Shown: positions 1 through 6,311 of the stretch, piece by piece | Layout of the letters: each line of letters starts with the position of its first letter | How positions within the stretch are numbered: the stretch's first letter is position 1 | NCBI GenBank assembly: GCA_013140935.1 | Contig: JABFSD010001166.1 | Coordinates: forward strand, 1-9,543 | Direction: 5' to 3' | Length of the DNA: 9,543 nt | Source of the DNA: Acidobacteriota bacterium | Lineage (GTDB): Bacteria; Acidobacteriota; Blastocatellia; RBC074 | The notes under the pieces: generated by a model | Told to the model about the DNA's origin: nothing | Seen by the model: the letters and a program-made list of their open reading frames with translations, nothing else | The model's database searches: none | Translations under genes and position numbers: made by a program

Positions 1-3000
1 CGTAAGCGCGCGCTCGACGCTTCTTATCGCGGCTTTATCAGTCTGCTGGCAGGTCAGATCACGGCGGCGCTCGCCAACGCGCGCGCTTACGAGGCCGAAC
101 GCCGCCGGGTTGCAGCGCTGGCTGAACTGGACCGCGCCAAGACTGCGTTTTTCTCAAATGTCTCACACGAATTCCGTACGCCGCTGACCTTGATGCTCGG
201 CCCTCTCGAAGACGCGCTCAGCGAGGCGAGCGAGCCGCAACAAGAACGATTGGCGCTCATCCATCGCAACGGTTTGCGGCTCTTGAAGCTGGTCAACTCG
301 CTGCTCGATTTTTCGCGTATCGAAGCCGGGCGCGAGCAGGCTTTTTATGAACCGACAGATTTGTCCTTGCTTACGCGTGAGTTGGCGAGCGTCTTTCGCT
401 CGGCGGTCGAACGCGCCGGACTGGAACTGGCCCTTGATTGCCCGCCGTTAGCCGAACCCATCTGGGTTGACCGCGAAATGTGGGAAAAGATCGTTTTGAA
501 TCTGCTCTCGAATGCTTTCAAGTTCACGTTCGAGGGGCGCATTGAAGTATGTATAAAACCCGCCGGTAACGCTGTCGAACTCATCGTGCGCGACACCGGC
601 ATCGGCATTGCCAAAGCAGATCAAACGCGTTTATTCGAGCGCTTTCACCGCATCGAGGGCGCGCGCGGACGCACGCACGAAGGGTCAGGCATCGGTCTCG
701 CGCTGGTGCAGGAATTGGCGCATTTGCACGGCGGTAAGATCAGCGTCGAAAGCACGCCAGATCAGGGGAGCGCATTCATCGTCTCGCTTCCGTGTGGGTT
801 TGCGCATCTGCCCGCCGAACGCCTCAACCAGCCAGCCCGGCGCGCACGCTCGCCGAAAACCACTGCGGCGGGCGCGGCGGCGTATGTCGAAGAAGCGTTG
901 CGCTGGCTTCCCTCACCGGCAGAGCGCGAAGGGCGGAAGCCGAGTTCGCATCATTCGATTGAGACTCATTCGATTGAGACTCATTCGATTGAGACTCATT
1001 CGATTGAGACTCAATCAACCCAATGCGACGAACGGCTTGCCGTGCCGCAGGCAAGAATTTTGCTGGCCGACGACAACGCAGACATGCGTGATTACGTGCG
1101 GCGGTTGTTGAGCGCGAATTATGAAGTCGAAGCCGTGGCCGATGGCGAAGCCGCCCTGACGGCAGCGCGCGTGCGCTTGCCCGATTTGGTGTTGAGCGAC
1201 GTAATGATGCCGCGTCTGGATGGCTTTGGTCTGTTGCAGGCTTTGCGCGCCGATGCACGTACGGCGACGATTCCCGTCATTCTGCTGTCGGCGCGCGCGG
1301 GTGAAGAGTCGCGCGTTGAAGGTCTGGAAGCAGGCGCGGATGATTACCTCATCAAACCTTTTTCGGCGCGCGAACTGCTGGCGCGCGTCGAATCCAATCT
1401 GCAGCTTCAGCGGTTGCGCGGCTTAGCCGCACAGCGCGCAGAACAATTGACGCTGATCGCCGACACCGCGCCCGTTTATATCGCGCATTGCGATGTCGAA
1501 GGACGCTTTAAATTCGTCAACCGAGCTTACGCCGAACGATTCGGCTTAACCCCCGCCGACTGCCTCGGCAAACACCTTTCTGAGATTGTCGGAGAATCGG
1601 CATATAAAACGTTGCGGCAATACGTCGAGGCCGCCTTGCGCGGTGAGCGGGTCGAGTTCGAGGTCGAACTCACCTATGCGAGGCTCGGCAAGCTGTTAAT
1701 GCACGCGGCTTATGCACCTGAGTTCGAGGCGAACGGAAAAGTCGTTGGCTTTGTGGCGGCGATTACCGACATCAGCGAGCGCAAGCGCGCCGCCGCCGCG
1801 TTGCAGGCCAGCGAAACGCGGTTTGCCAAGGCTTTCAATGCCAGCCCGCTGGCGATCACACTGACTTCTCTAAAAACCGGGCAACTGATCGAAGTCAACG
1901 AAACCTTCGTGCGCGTCACCGGCTACACTCGTGCAGAAGCGCTTGGTAAAACCACTCTTGAACTCGGCTTATGGGACCCGGCAGACCGCAACAGCGAGTT
2001 GGCGACGGTGCAGCGCGCGGGACTGATACGCGCGGCAGAATATAAATTTCGCCTCAAAGACGGCACGGAAATCATCGGGTTGCTGTCAGCCGAATTGCTT
2101 GAGATCGGCGGCGAGTCGTGCGCGTTGACCGTGATTCAGGACATCACCGAACGCAAGCGGGCCGAACAAGCCTTGCGCGCGAGCGAAGAGCGGTTCCGCA
2201 CGTTGTCTGAATCGCTCCCCCAAATCATCTGGGTCAGCCGCGAAGACAACGCAACGCTCGATTACGCCAATGCGCAATGGATGGATTACACGGGCATGAG
2301 TTACGAAGAGAGCTTGCGTAATCCGAGTCAGGCTATGCATCCCGACGACCTGCCCGGCGTGTTGGCGGTCTGGCATGAGGCGCTACGCCAGGGGACGCCT
2401 TATGAAGTGAAGCTGCGGTTGCGCAACCTCACCGGTACGTACCGCTGGTTTTTGACGCGCGGCGTGCCGGTGCGTGATGAGGCGGGAAAAATCGTGCGCT
2501 GGTTCGGCTCTTCGACCGACATTCACGCACAAATCGAAGATGAACAGGACGTTCGCCTGTTGGCCGAAGTGGCAGACCGCATCCGGTCGGCCTCGATAGA
2601 AATGGAGGACGCTGAGCAGTTGCTGGCCGACGTAGCTGAGTTAATAGGGCATGCCCTGGAACTCAATCATTGTTTCATTTCAGAGATGGACGAAGCACAC
2701 GACAGCTGGTGGGTAGTTCAGAATTACCACGCAGCGTTGCCCTCTCTGGCGGGTGAATATCGTATTTCAGACTTTCCTGCTTTTATCACGACGGAGTTGC
2801 GCGCCGGACGGACGCTGGTCGTCGAAGATGCGCAGGCCGATCGGCGCTCCGCCGATTATTACGAAGCGGCGTTTGCGCCCCTCGGCATTCGCGCTTACGT
2901 CGTCGTACCGTTTATGCGCGATGGCCGTTGGGTGGCGAGTCTGGTGGCCGCCGTCAATCAGCCGCGCGCCTGGGCACCGCGCGAAATCACGCTGCTCGAA

Positions 3001-4656
3001 ACCATCGCCGAACGCCTCTGGGCCGCAGTCGAAAAAGTAAGGCTCGACGCCGCCATGCGCGCCAGCGAAGAAAAGTTCCGCGACATGGCCGATAACATTT
3101 CGCAATTCGCGTGGATGGCTGACACGCAAGGCTGGATCTTCTGGTACAACCAGCGTTGGTATGATTACACCGGCACGACGCTCGAACAGATGCAGGGCTG
3201 GGGCTGGCGCACCGTGCATCACCCCGATCATCTTGAGCGCGTGATCGAGCGCCTGCAACGTTCGTGGGACACGGGCGAAGTTTGGGAAGACACCTTTCCG
3301 TTGCGGGGCAAAGACGGCGCTTACCGCTGGTTTCTCTCACGCGCGTTGCCCATCCGCGACGCAGCAGGCAAGGTGTTGCGCTGGTTCGGCACCAACACCG
3401 ACGTAACTGAACAGCGCGCCGCCGAAGAAGCCTTGCGCGAAGCTGACCGACGCAAAGACGAATTTCTCGCCGTCGTTTCCCACGAATTGCGTTCGCCCTT
3501 AAATGCCATTCTCGGCTGGGCGCGCATGTTGCACGCACAACGTCGGGACGATCCTGAAATCACCAGAATCACCGAGATCATTCAGCGCAACGGGCGGACG
3601 CAGATTCAATTGATCGAAGACCTGCTCGACACGGCCCGCATCATCAGCGGCAAACTCAGACTCGAAACCCGTCCGGTGGCGTTGATCGAAATCATCGCCG
3701 CCGCGCTCGACACCGTGCGGCCCGCAGCCGAGAGCAAGCACATCGCGCTCGAAACGGTTTATGAAATGAGTTCGCCTGAATCTCATAGCCAAGCTGGCGG
3801 CCAATCCATCGGCCAAATCACGGGTGACGCCGATCGCTTGCAACAGGTCGTTTGGAACCTGCTGGCGAACGCGGTCAAGTTCACGCCCGAAGGCGGGCGC
3901 GTAAGCCTCACGTTGCGCCAACCGGCTGAGGGAGCGCAAATCGTCGTCAGCGATACCGGTCAGGGCATTCCGCCTGAATTGCTGCCTTACGTTTTTGACC
4001 GCTTTCGGCAAGGCGATTCTTCTTCGTCGCGGCGCTTTGGCGGACTGGGACTGGGCCTCGCGCTCGTTAAACATCTGGTCGAATTGCATGGGGGCCACGT
4101 GCAAGTCACGAGTGCCGGCAGTGGGCAAGGCTCCACTTTCACGGTCACGTTGCCCGTGGGGAAGCCAGCGCGCGGAAAGTGCAATGTAGAAGCAACGATC
4201 CATCCCGCATCACGCGCGGCCTCAACCGCAGCAAAAGATCATGCTGACTTACTGAAGGGCTTGCGCGTGCTGGTCGTGGACGACGATGAAGCGGGACGCG
4301 AATGGGTAGCGCTCACCCTCAGACAAGCCGGTGCGCTGGTAACACTGGTTGATTCAGCCGCCGCCGCCCGCGCCGCGCTCACCCACGCAACGCCTGACGC
4401 GCCTTTTGACTTGTTGTTAAGCGACATTGGCATGCCGGGCGAAGATGGTTACGAAATGATGCGGCACGTGCGGGCGCACGCTGACGAACGCGTGCGCAGC
4501 ATAAGGGCGGTGGCGCTGACCGCTTATACGCGCACTCCAGACCGCTTGAAGGCGTTGCAGGCAGGCTTTCAAACCCATCTCGCCAAGCCCGTCGAAGAAG
4601 ATGAATTGCTCGCCGTCGTCGCCAGCCTGAGCGGACGTTTGAGAGCGCACGCGTAA
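1..4656 (+). CDS. Hybrid sensor histidine kinase with two kinase cores and two receivers (5' end outside window)
   Basis: The frame is open from the first base, so the gene starts upstream; 1551 residues are visible and numbered here from the window edge. Domains in order: the end of a GAF-like domain (1-45); HisKA with SHEFRTPL, phospho-acceptor His56; HATPase_c (about 154-264) with NLLSNAFKF, DTGIGI and GSGIGL; a receiver (351-468) with Asp357/358, phospho-acceptor Asp400, Ser430 and Lys452; three PAS domains (about 483-596, 603-720, 729-843); a GAF domain (850-1012); a fourth PAS (1022-1140); a second HisKA with SHELRSPL, His1161; a second HATPase_c (1272-1386) with NLLANAVKF, DTGQGI and GLGLGL; and a terminal receiver (1420-1545) with Asp1427-1429, Asp1475, Thr1507 and Lys1529. 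All key catalytic residues are present in both cores. The visible part shows no membrane segment and no DNA-binding domain. By family knowledge it autophosphorylates on His and passes phosphate to its own receivers or to outside partners. The signal sensed is unknown. PAS3 and PAS4 are close copies (RWFLTRGVPVRDEAGK and RWFLSRALPIRDAAGK). Confidence 0.96.
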   Translation, partial: RKRALDASYRGFISLLAGQITAALANARAYEAERRRVAALAELDRAKTAFFSNVSHEFRTPLTLMLGPLEDALSEASEPQQERLALIHRNGLRLLKLVNSLLDFSRIEAGREQAFYEPTDLSLLTRELASVFRSAVERAGLELALDCPPLAEPIWVDREMWEKIVLNLLSNAFKFTFEGRIEVCIKPAGNAVELIVRDTGIGIAKADQTRLFERFHRIEGARGRTHEGSGIGLALVQELAHLHGGKISVESTPDQGSAFIVSLPCGFAHLPAERLNQPARRARSPKTTAAGAAAYVEEALRWLPSPAEREGRKPSSHHSIETHSIETHSIETHSIETQSTQCDERLAVPQARILLADDNADMRDYVRRLLSANYEVEAVADGEAALTAARVRLPDLVLSDVMMPRLDGFGLLQALRADARTATIPVILLSARAGEESRVEGLEAGADDYLIKPFSARELLARVESNLQLQRLRGLAAQRAEQLTLIADTAPVYIAHCDVEGRFKFVNRAYAERFGLTPADCLGKHLSEIVGESAYKTLRQYVEAALRGERVEFEVELTYARLGKLLMHAAYAPEFEANGKVVGFVAAITDISERKRAAAALQASETRFAKAFNASPLAITLTSLKTGQLIEVNETFVRVTGYTRAEALGKTTLELGLWDPADRNSELATVQRAGLIRAAEYKFRLKDGTEIIGLLSAELLEIGGESCALTVIQDITERKRAEQALRASEERFRTLSESLPQIIWVSREDNATLDYANAQWMDYTGMSYEESLRNPSQAMHPDDLPGVLAVWHEALRQGTPYEVKLRLRNLTGTYRWFLTRGVPVRDEAGKIVRWFGSSTDIHAQIEDEQDVRLLAEVADRIRSASIEMEDAEQLLADVAELIGHALELNHCFISEMDEAHDSWWVVQNYHAALPSLAGEYRISDFPAFITTELRAGRTLVVEDAQADRRSADYYEAAFAPLGIRAYVVVPFMRDGRWVASLVAAVNQPRAWAPREITLLETIAERLWAAVEKVRLDAAMRASEEKFRDMADNISQFAWMADTQGWIFWYNQRWYDYTGTTLEQMQGWGWRTVHHPDHLERVIERLQRSWDTGEVWEDTFPLRGKDGAYRWFLSRALPIRDAAGKVLRWFGTNTDVTEQRAAEEALREADRRKDEFLAVVSHELRSPLNAILGWARMLHAQRRDDPEITRITEIIQRNGRTQIQLIEDLLDTARIISGKLRLETRPVALIEIIAAALDTVRPAAESKHIALETVYEMSSPESHSQAGGQSIGQITGDADRLQQVVWNLLANAVKFTPEGGRVSLTLRQPAEGAQIVVSDTGQGIPPELLPYVFDRFRQGDSSSSRRFGGLGLGLALVKHLVELHGGHVQVTSAGSGQGSTFTVTLPVGKPARGKCNVEATIHPASRAASTAAKDHADLLKGLRVLVVDDDEAGREWVALTLRQAGALVTLVDSAAAARAALTHATPDAPFDLLLSDIGMPGEDGYEMMRHVRAHADERVRSIRAVALTAYTRTPDRLKALQAGFQTHLAKPVEEDELLAVVASLSGRLRAHA
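952..1011 (+). repeat. Four exact 15-bp tandem repeats in the kinase linker
   Basis: The unit CATTCGATTGAGACT occurs four times head to tail with no differences. It is in frame and encodes HSIET four times (kinase residues 318-337). It lies in the linker between the first HATPase domain and the first receiver, after the segment VEEALRWLP. Because the unit is a multiple of three, copy-number change would keep the frame and only alter linker length. The last copy runs into CAATC, giving the odd-length palindrome GATTGAG-A-CTCAATC at 1002-1016. The identity of the copies suggests recent slippage expansion. Confidence 0.95.
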
Positions 4657-4690
4657 TCCTTACAGCGGTTTTACTTGGGATGTGCAGGTC

Positions 4691-4900
4691 GCAAGGTGTA
4701 GGGCGGGTTACTATACCGCGCACGGTCATAGATAACGCTTTTCAGCCGAGACCTTTTTGAAAATACGGAACAAGCGGAAAAGAAAAACTGAAAAACTTCC
4801 GTCTGTTCCGTTATTTCCGTTTGTCCGTATTCTCTCTTCTGTCTTCAAGAAGGAGCTACAATTTATGCCCGTGCTCGGTATAACCTGCCCTACACCTTGC
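4691..4900. repeat. Nested inverted-repeat element, about 210 bp
   Basis: Outer arms lie at 4691-4718 (starting GCAAGGTGTAGGGC) and 4876-4900 (ending GCCCTACACCTTGC). They match as reverse complements except for a G/A difference and a 3-base gap. Inside them is a second pair: 4762-4780 (AATACGGAACAAGCGGAAA) and 4814-4831 (TTTCCGTTTGTCCGTATT), complementary with one bulged A and one G-U wobble. The inner region also carries TTCCGT-type hexamers at 4797, 4806, 4815 and 4823, spaced 9, 9 and 8 bases apart. There is no open frame resembling a transposase and no clear target-site duplication. It may be a non-autonomous mobile element, a degenerate repeat pair, or a structured 3' UTR of the kinase mRNA. 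Confidence 0.6.
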
Positions 4901-4940
4901 GCGGCCCTGAACACGTAAAGTGAAACCGCAGTAAATCGAA

Positions 4941-5003
4941 TAATAAAAAAGGCTGCCCGAATCAGACCCCACCCCCCAACGGGATTCTGACTCAGGCAGC
5001 CTT
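4941..5003 (-). terminator. Rho-independent terminator for the minus-strand beta-barrel gene
   Basis: AAGGCTGCC (4949-4957) pairs with GGCAGCCTT (4995-5003). The stem continues inward with a few mismatches (ATCAGA with TCTGAC). Read on the minus strand, the stem is followed by TTTTTTATTA, a good U-tract. On the plus strand the 3' flank (GACACCC) is not T-rich, so it is oriented for the minus-strand gene ending at 5105, about 100 bases upstream. Confidence 0.8.
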
Positions 5004-5014
5004 GACACCCACGA

Positions 5015-5052
5015 AAGAAGAAATCCCAAAATCCCTAATTGGGCTTCTTTTT
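5015..5052 (+). terminator. Weak terminator candidate for the plus-strand kinase
   Basis: AAGAAG (5015-5020) and CCCAA (5025-5029) pair with TTGGG (5039-5043) and CTTCTT (5044-5049), leaving a 4-base bulge on the left and a 9-base loop. The stem ends in a run of Ts (5048-5052) on the plus strand. It is AT-rich and lies about 360 bases past the kinase stop, so it is only a candidate. Confidence 0.3.
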
Positions 5053-5066
5053 ACGTGAGCTTACCC

Positions 5067-5106
5067 AAAATCGTCAGCGGCGCTTTCGGCAGCCGCTGAC
5101 GATTTT
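5067..5106 (-). terminator. Perfect 15-bp hairpin overlapping the beta-barrel stop codon
   Basis: AAAATCGTCAGCGGC (5067-5081) and GCCGCTGACGATTTT (5092-5106) are exact reverse complements with a 10-base loop. The right arm includes part of the TAA stop codon of the minus-strand gene ending at 5105. The A/T ends make it look terminator-like on both strands, although the T-run is only four bases. It probably acts with the stronger hairpin at 4941-5003 to end or protect the minus-strand transcript. Confidence 0.65.
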
Positions 5107-5782
5107 AGAAAACGATACCGACCGAAATGCGGATGTTGTCTTGCCGCTGGCCTTCGAGCGTGAAAGGTTGTAACGCTCCCGCCGTGCCCAACACACTGAT
5201 CGAACGATCACGCAAAAAGATCGGCGCGTAATCAACCTGAATCGCGCGAATGCTGAAGCGATCGCACACCCGCACATCTACGCCGCCGCCGATGGCCGCA
5301 GCAAAATCAGTAGAGTTGGCTTCAACCGTTCTGCGGGTCGTAACGTTGGCGACAGTGTTTTGCGAATCCACGACGAAGCGCGTGTGCGCGCCGCCCGCCA
5401 GCGCGTGTACGAAAGGCTCGACGCGTCCGCGATTGCGAAACTTCACGATGGGGCCGCCCATGAAGTAATAGACCTGGGTTTCCACCGAATTGCGTCCGGT
5501 GGCGAAATCAGTGTCGTCATCATTACGGTGAAAAGAGAAATCCCCTTTGATGCCAAAAACCTTGGTAGGATATCCAGCAATCGCCAGATTCACGCCGTGC
5601 GCGCCCCGACGACGTTCGAAGAAATCGTCGTTGAAATTTTGGGTCGGATTATCAGGATCGAATCTGCCTTCGGCTTGCAGGTTTGAATAACCGGCAAAAA
5701 AGCTCACTGGCTTTCCCCCTTGTGCGAGGGTAGCTGAACTCAACATCAGCAGGGCACCGAAAATTAAAAATACATGTTTCAT
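5105..5782 (-). CDS. Secreted outer-membrane beta-barrel protein
   Basis: The protein has 225 residues. Residues 1-20 form a signal peptide: KH, a hydrophobic run (VFLIFGALLML), then a cleavage site after Ala20 (TLA-QG). The mature part is rich in alternating hydrophobic/polar strands, Gly and aromatics (SFFAGYSNLQ, VYYFMGGPIVKF, VEPFVHALAGGAH, DFAAAIGGGVDVRV, FSIRAIQVDYAP). It ends in NIRISVGIVF, with a terminal Phe as expected for recognition by the BAM outer-membrane assembly machinery. Length and pattern fit the OmpA/OmpW-like 8-strand beta-barrel superfamily. No substrate can be deduced. The start is supported by AGGAGAAG (5793-5800 on the minus strand) 10 bases upstream of ATG. It lies downstream of the OmpA-like and proline-rich genes in the same direction, but a 241-bp gap with a large inverted repeat suggests its own transcription unit. 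Two hairpins follow its stop. Confidence 0.85.
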   Translation of the reverse strand: MKHVFLIFGALLMLSSATLAQGGKPVSFFAGYSNLQAEGRFDPDNPTQNFNDDFFERRRGAHGVNLAIAGYPTKVFGIKGDFSFHRNDDDTDFATGRNSVETQVYYFMGGPIVKFRNRGRVEPFVHALAGGAHTRFVVDSQNTVANVTTRRTVEANSTDFAAAIGGGVDVRVCDRFSIRAIQVDYAPIFLRDRSISVLGTAGALQPFTLEGQRQDNIRISVGIVF

Positions 5783-5845
5783 TGGTTTGCTTCTTCTCCT
5801 ACTTATATTTTCTTTTAGGCTTCATTCGGAAATAAATTAATCAGA

Positions 5846-5937
5846 CGCACCGTTTAGCGTACCGCCTTGAGGCGGAATCGGATGCAAGTCGGCTAAAGCC
5901 TCCAATTCCGCCTCAAGGCGGTACGCTAAACGGTGCG
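5846..5937. repeat. Near-perfect 37-bp inverted repeat (REP/MITE-like)
   Basis: Arms 5846-5882 and 5901-5937 are reverse complements with a single difference (C5879 opposite A5904). The loop is 18 bases (5883-5900). Each arm contains its own short palindrome, CCGCC-TTGA-GGCGG, so the DNA could form a long hairpin or a branched cruciform. It lies between the proline-rich gene and the start of the beta-barrel gene. On the minus strand it ends about 60 bases before the beta-barrel ATG, so it could lie in or near that gene's promoter or leader. Neither side has a T-run, so it is not a standard terminator. The size and structure fit interspersed palindromic elements, but genome-wide copies cannot be seen from here. 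Confidence 0.85.
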
Positions 5938-5992
5938 CCCAAACCATCAAGTTATTTCAAACAAATCCTTACTGTCTTTAGTTAGTGTTGTT

Positions 5993-6030
5993 GCTTTGAT
6001 CTCGGCTCATCTCTAAGCCTGAATCAAAGC
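5993..6030 (-). promoter_or_regulatory. Hairpin at the stop of the proline-rich gene
   Basis: GCTTTGAT (5993-6000) pairs exactly with ATCAAAGC (6023-6030). An inner GGCT/AGCC pair (6004-6007 with 6016-6019) extends the stem across a 3x3 internal loop. The right arm overlaps the TGA stop of the gene ending at 6024. On the minus strand it lacks a U-tract, so it could be a weak terminator or an mRNA 3'-end stabiliser. Confidence 0.4.
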
Positions 6031-6245
6031 GTTTGCGGTGATGCCGCATCAGCGACTCGTTCACGCGGAGGGGGGCGGCGCGCGACCGGCTGAGACGGTA
6101 TGGTGGGTGCATCGAAATCAGGCGTAATCAACGCTTGCTGTTCGATGTTGGGTTGAAATGGATCATCGGGACTCAGCGGGATATTCGGCAGTTGCGGCGC
6201 AGGTTGTGTCACCGGCGTTTTTTCCAATTCTGGTTCTTTTTTCAT
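6024..6245 (-). CDS. Small proline-rich protein of unknown function
   Basis: I do not recognise this 73-residue protein. About 23 percent of residues are proline (17 of 73), and it begins MKKEPELEKTPVTQ. It has no signal peptide, no membrane segment and no cysteine. The N-terminal two thirds is acidic and Gln/Pro-rich (LSPDDPFQPN); the C-terminal part has a basic patch, VARRPPPRERV. The composition predicts a disordered protein. The start is well supported by AAGGAAA on the minus strand (6254-6260), 8 bases before ATG. It lies 66 bases after the stop of the OmpA-like gene in the same direction and is probably co-transcribed with it. A role in binding or helping an envelope protein is possible but is guesswork from position. 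It could also be a chance frame, but the ribosome site and clean start argue against that. Confidence 0.6.
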   Translation of the reverse strand: MKKEPELEKTPVTQPAPQLPNIPLSPDDPFQPNIEQQALITPDFDAPTIPSQPVARRPPPRERVADAASPQTL

Positions 6246-6273
6246 GACGATGGTTTCCTTATGAATGTGAGAG

Positions 6274-6308
6274 CGCTGGCGCGCGGCACGACATGCCGCG
6301 CGCCAGCG
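6274..6308 (-). promoter_or_regulatory. Intercistronic perfect stem-loop after the OmpA-like gene
   Basis: CGCTGGCGCGCGGCA (6274-6288) and TGCCGCGCGCCAGCG (6294-6308) are exact complements with a 5-base loop. The stem is very GC-rich and starts 3 bases after the OmpA-like stop codon on the minus strand. There is no U-tract on the minus strand; the T-rich flank (GTTTTATT) lies on the other side. It therefore more likely protects the 3' end of the upstream message or partly attenuates transcription into the proline-rich gene than acts as a full terminator. Confidence 0.7.
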
Positions 6309-6311
6309 GTT

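Larger units (their letters stand above)
4657..5104. other. Non-coding stretch between convergent genes
   Basis: This 448-bp stretch separates the plus-strand kinase from the minus-strand beta-barrel gene. I see no convincing gene in it. It holds a nested inverted-repeat element (4691-4900), one weak plus-strand terminator candidate (5015-5052) and two strong hairpins (4941-5003, 5067-5106). The 62-codon minus-strand reading frame at 4726-4914 lies across the inverted repeats, has low-complexity Phe/Arg-rich sequence, and looks like a by-product of them. Confidence 0.75.

Noticed and set aside
952..1011. Short regularly repeated units as a possible CRISPR array
   Set aside because: The 15-bp units are directly adjacent with no spacers and lie in frame inside a kinase gene.
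2767..3538. Long minus-strand frames (163 and 183 residues) opposite the large kinase
   Set aside because: They are opposite-strand by-products of a GC-rich coding region; the plus-strand frame has clear GAF, PAS and HisKA motifs there.
3499..4203. 234-residue minus-strand frame
   Set aside because: It is antisense to the second HisKA/HATPase core, whose catalytic motifs are intact on the plus strand.
4726..4914. 62-residue minus-strand reading frame
   Set aside because: It lies across the nested inverted repeats, has low-complexity Phe/Arg-rich sequence, no clear ribosome site and no family resemblance.
5360..5686. 108-residue plus-strand frame
   Set aside because: It is opposite the beta-barrel gene, which has a signal peptide, ribosome site and terminal Phe.
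5846..5937. Large hairpin as a rho-independent terminator of the proline-rich gene
   Set aside because: No T-run follows on either strand, and the 37-bp arms are far longer than a typical terminator stem.
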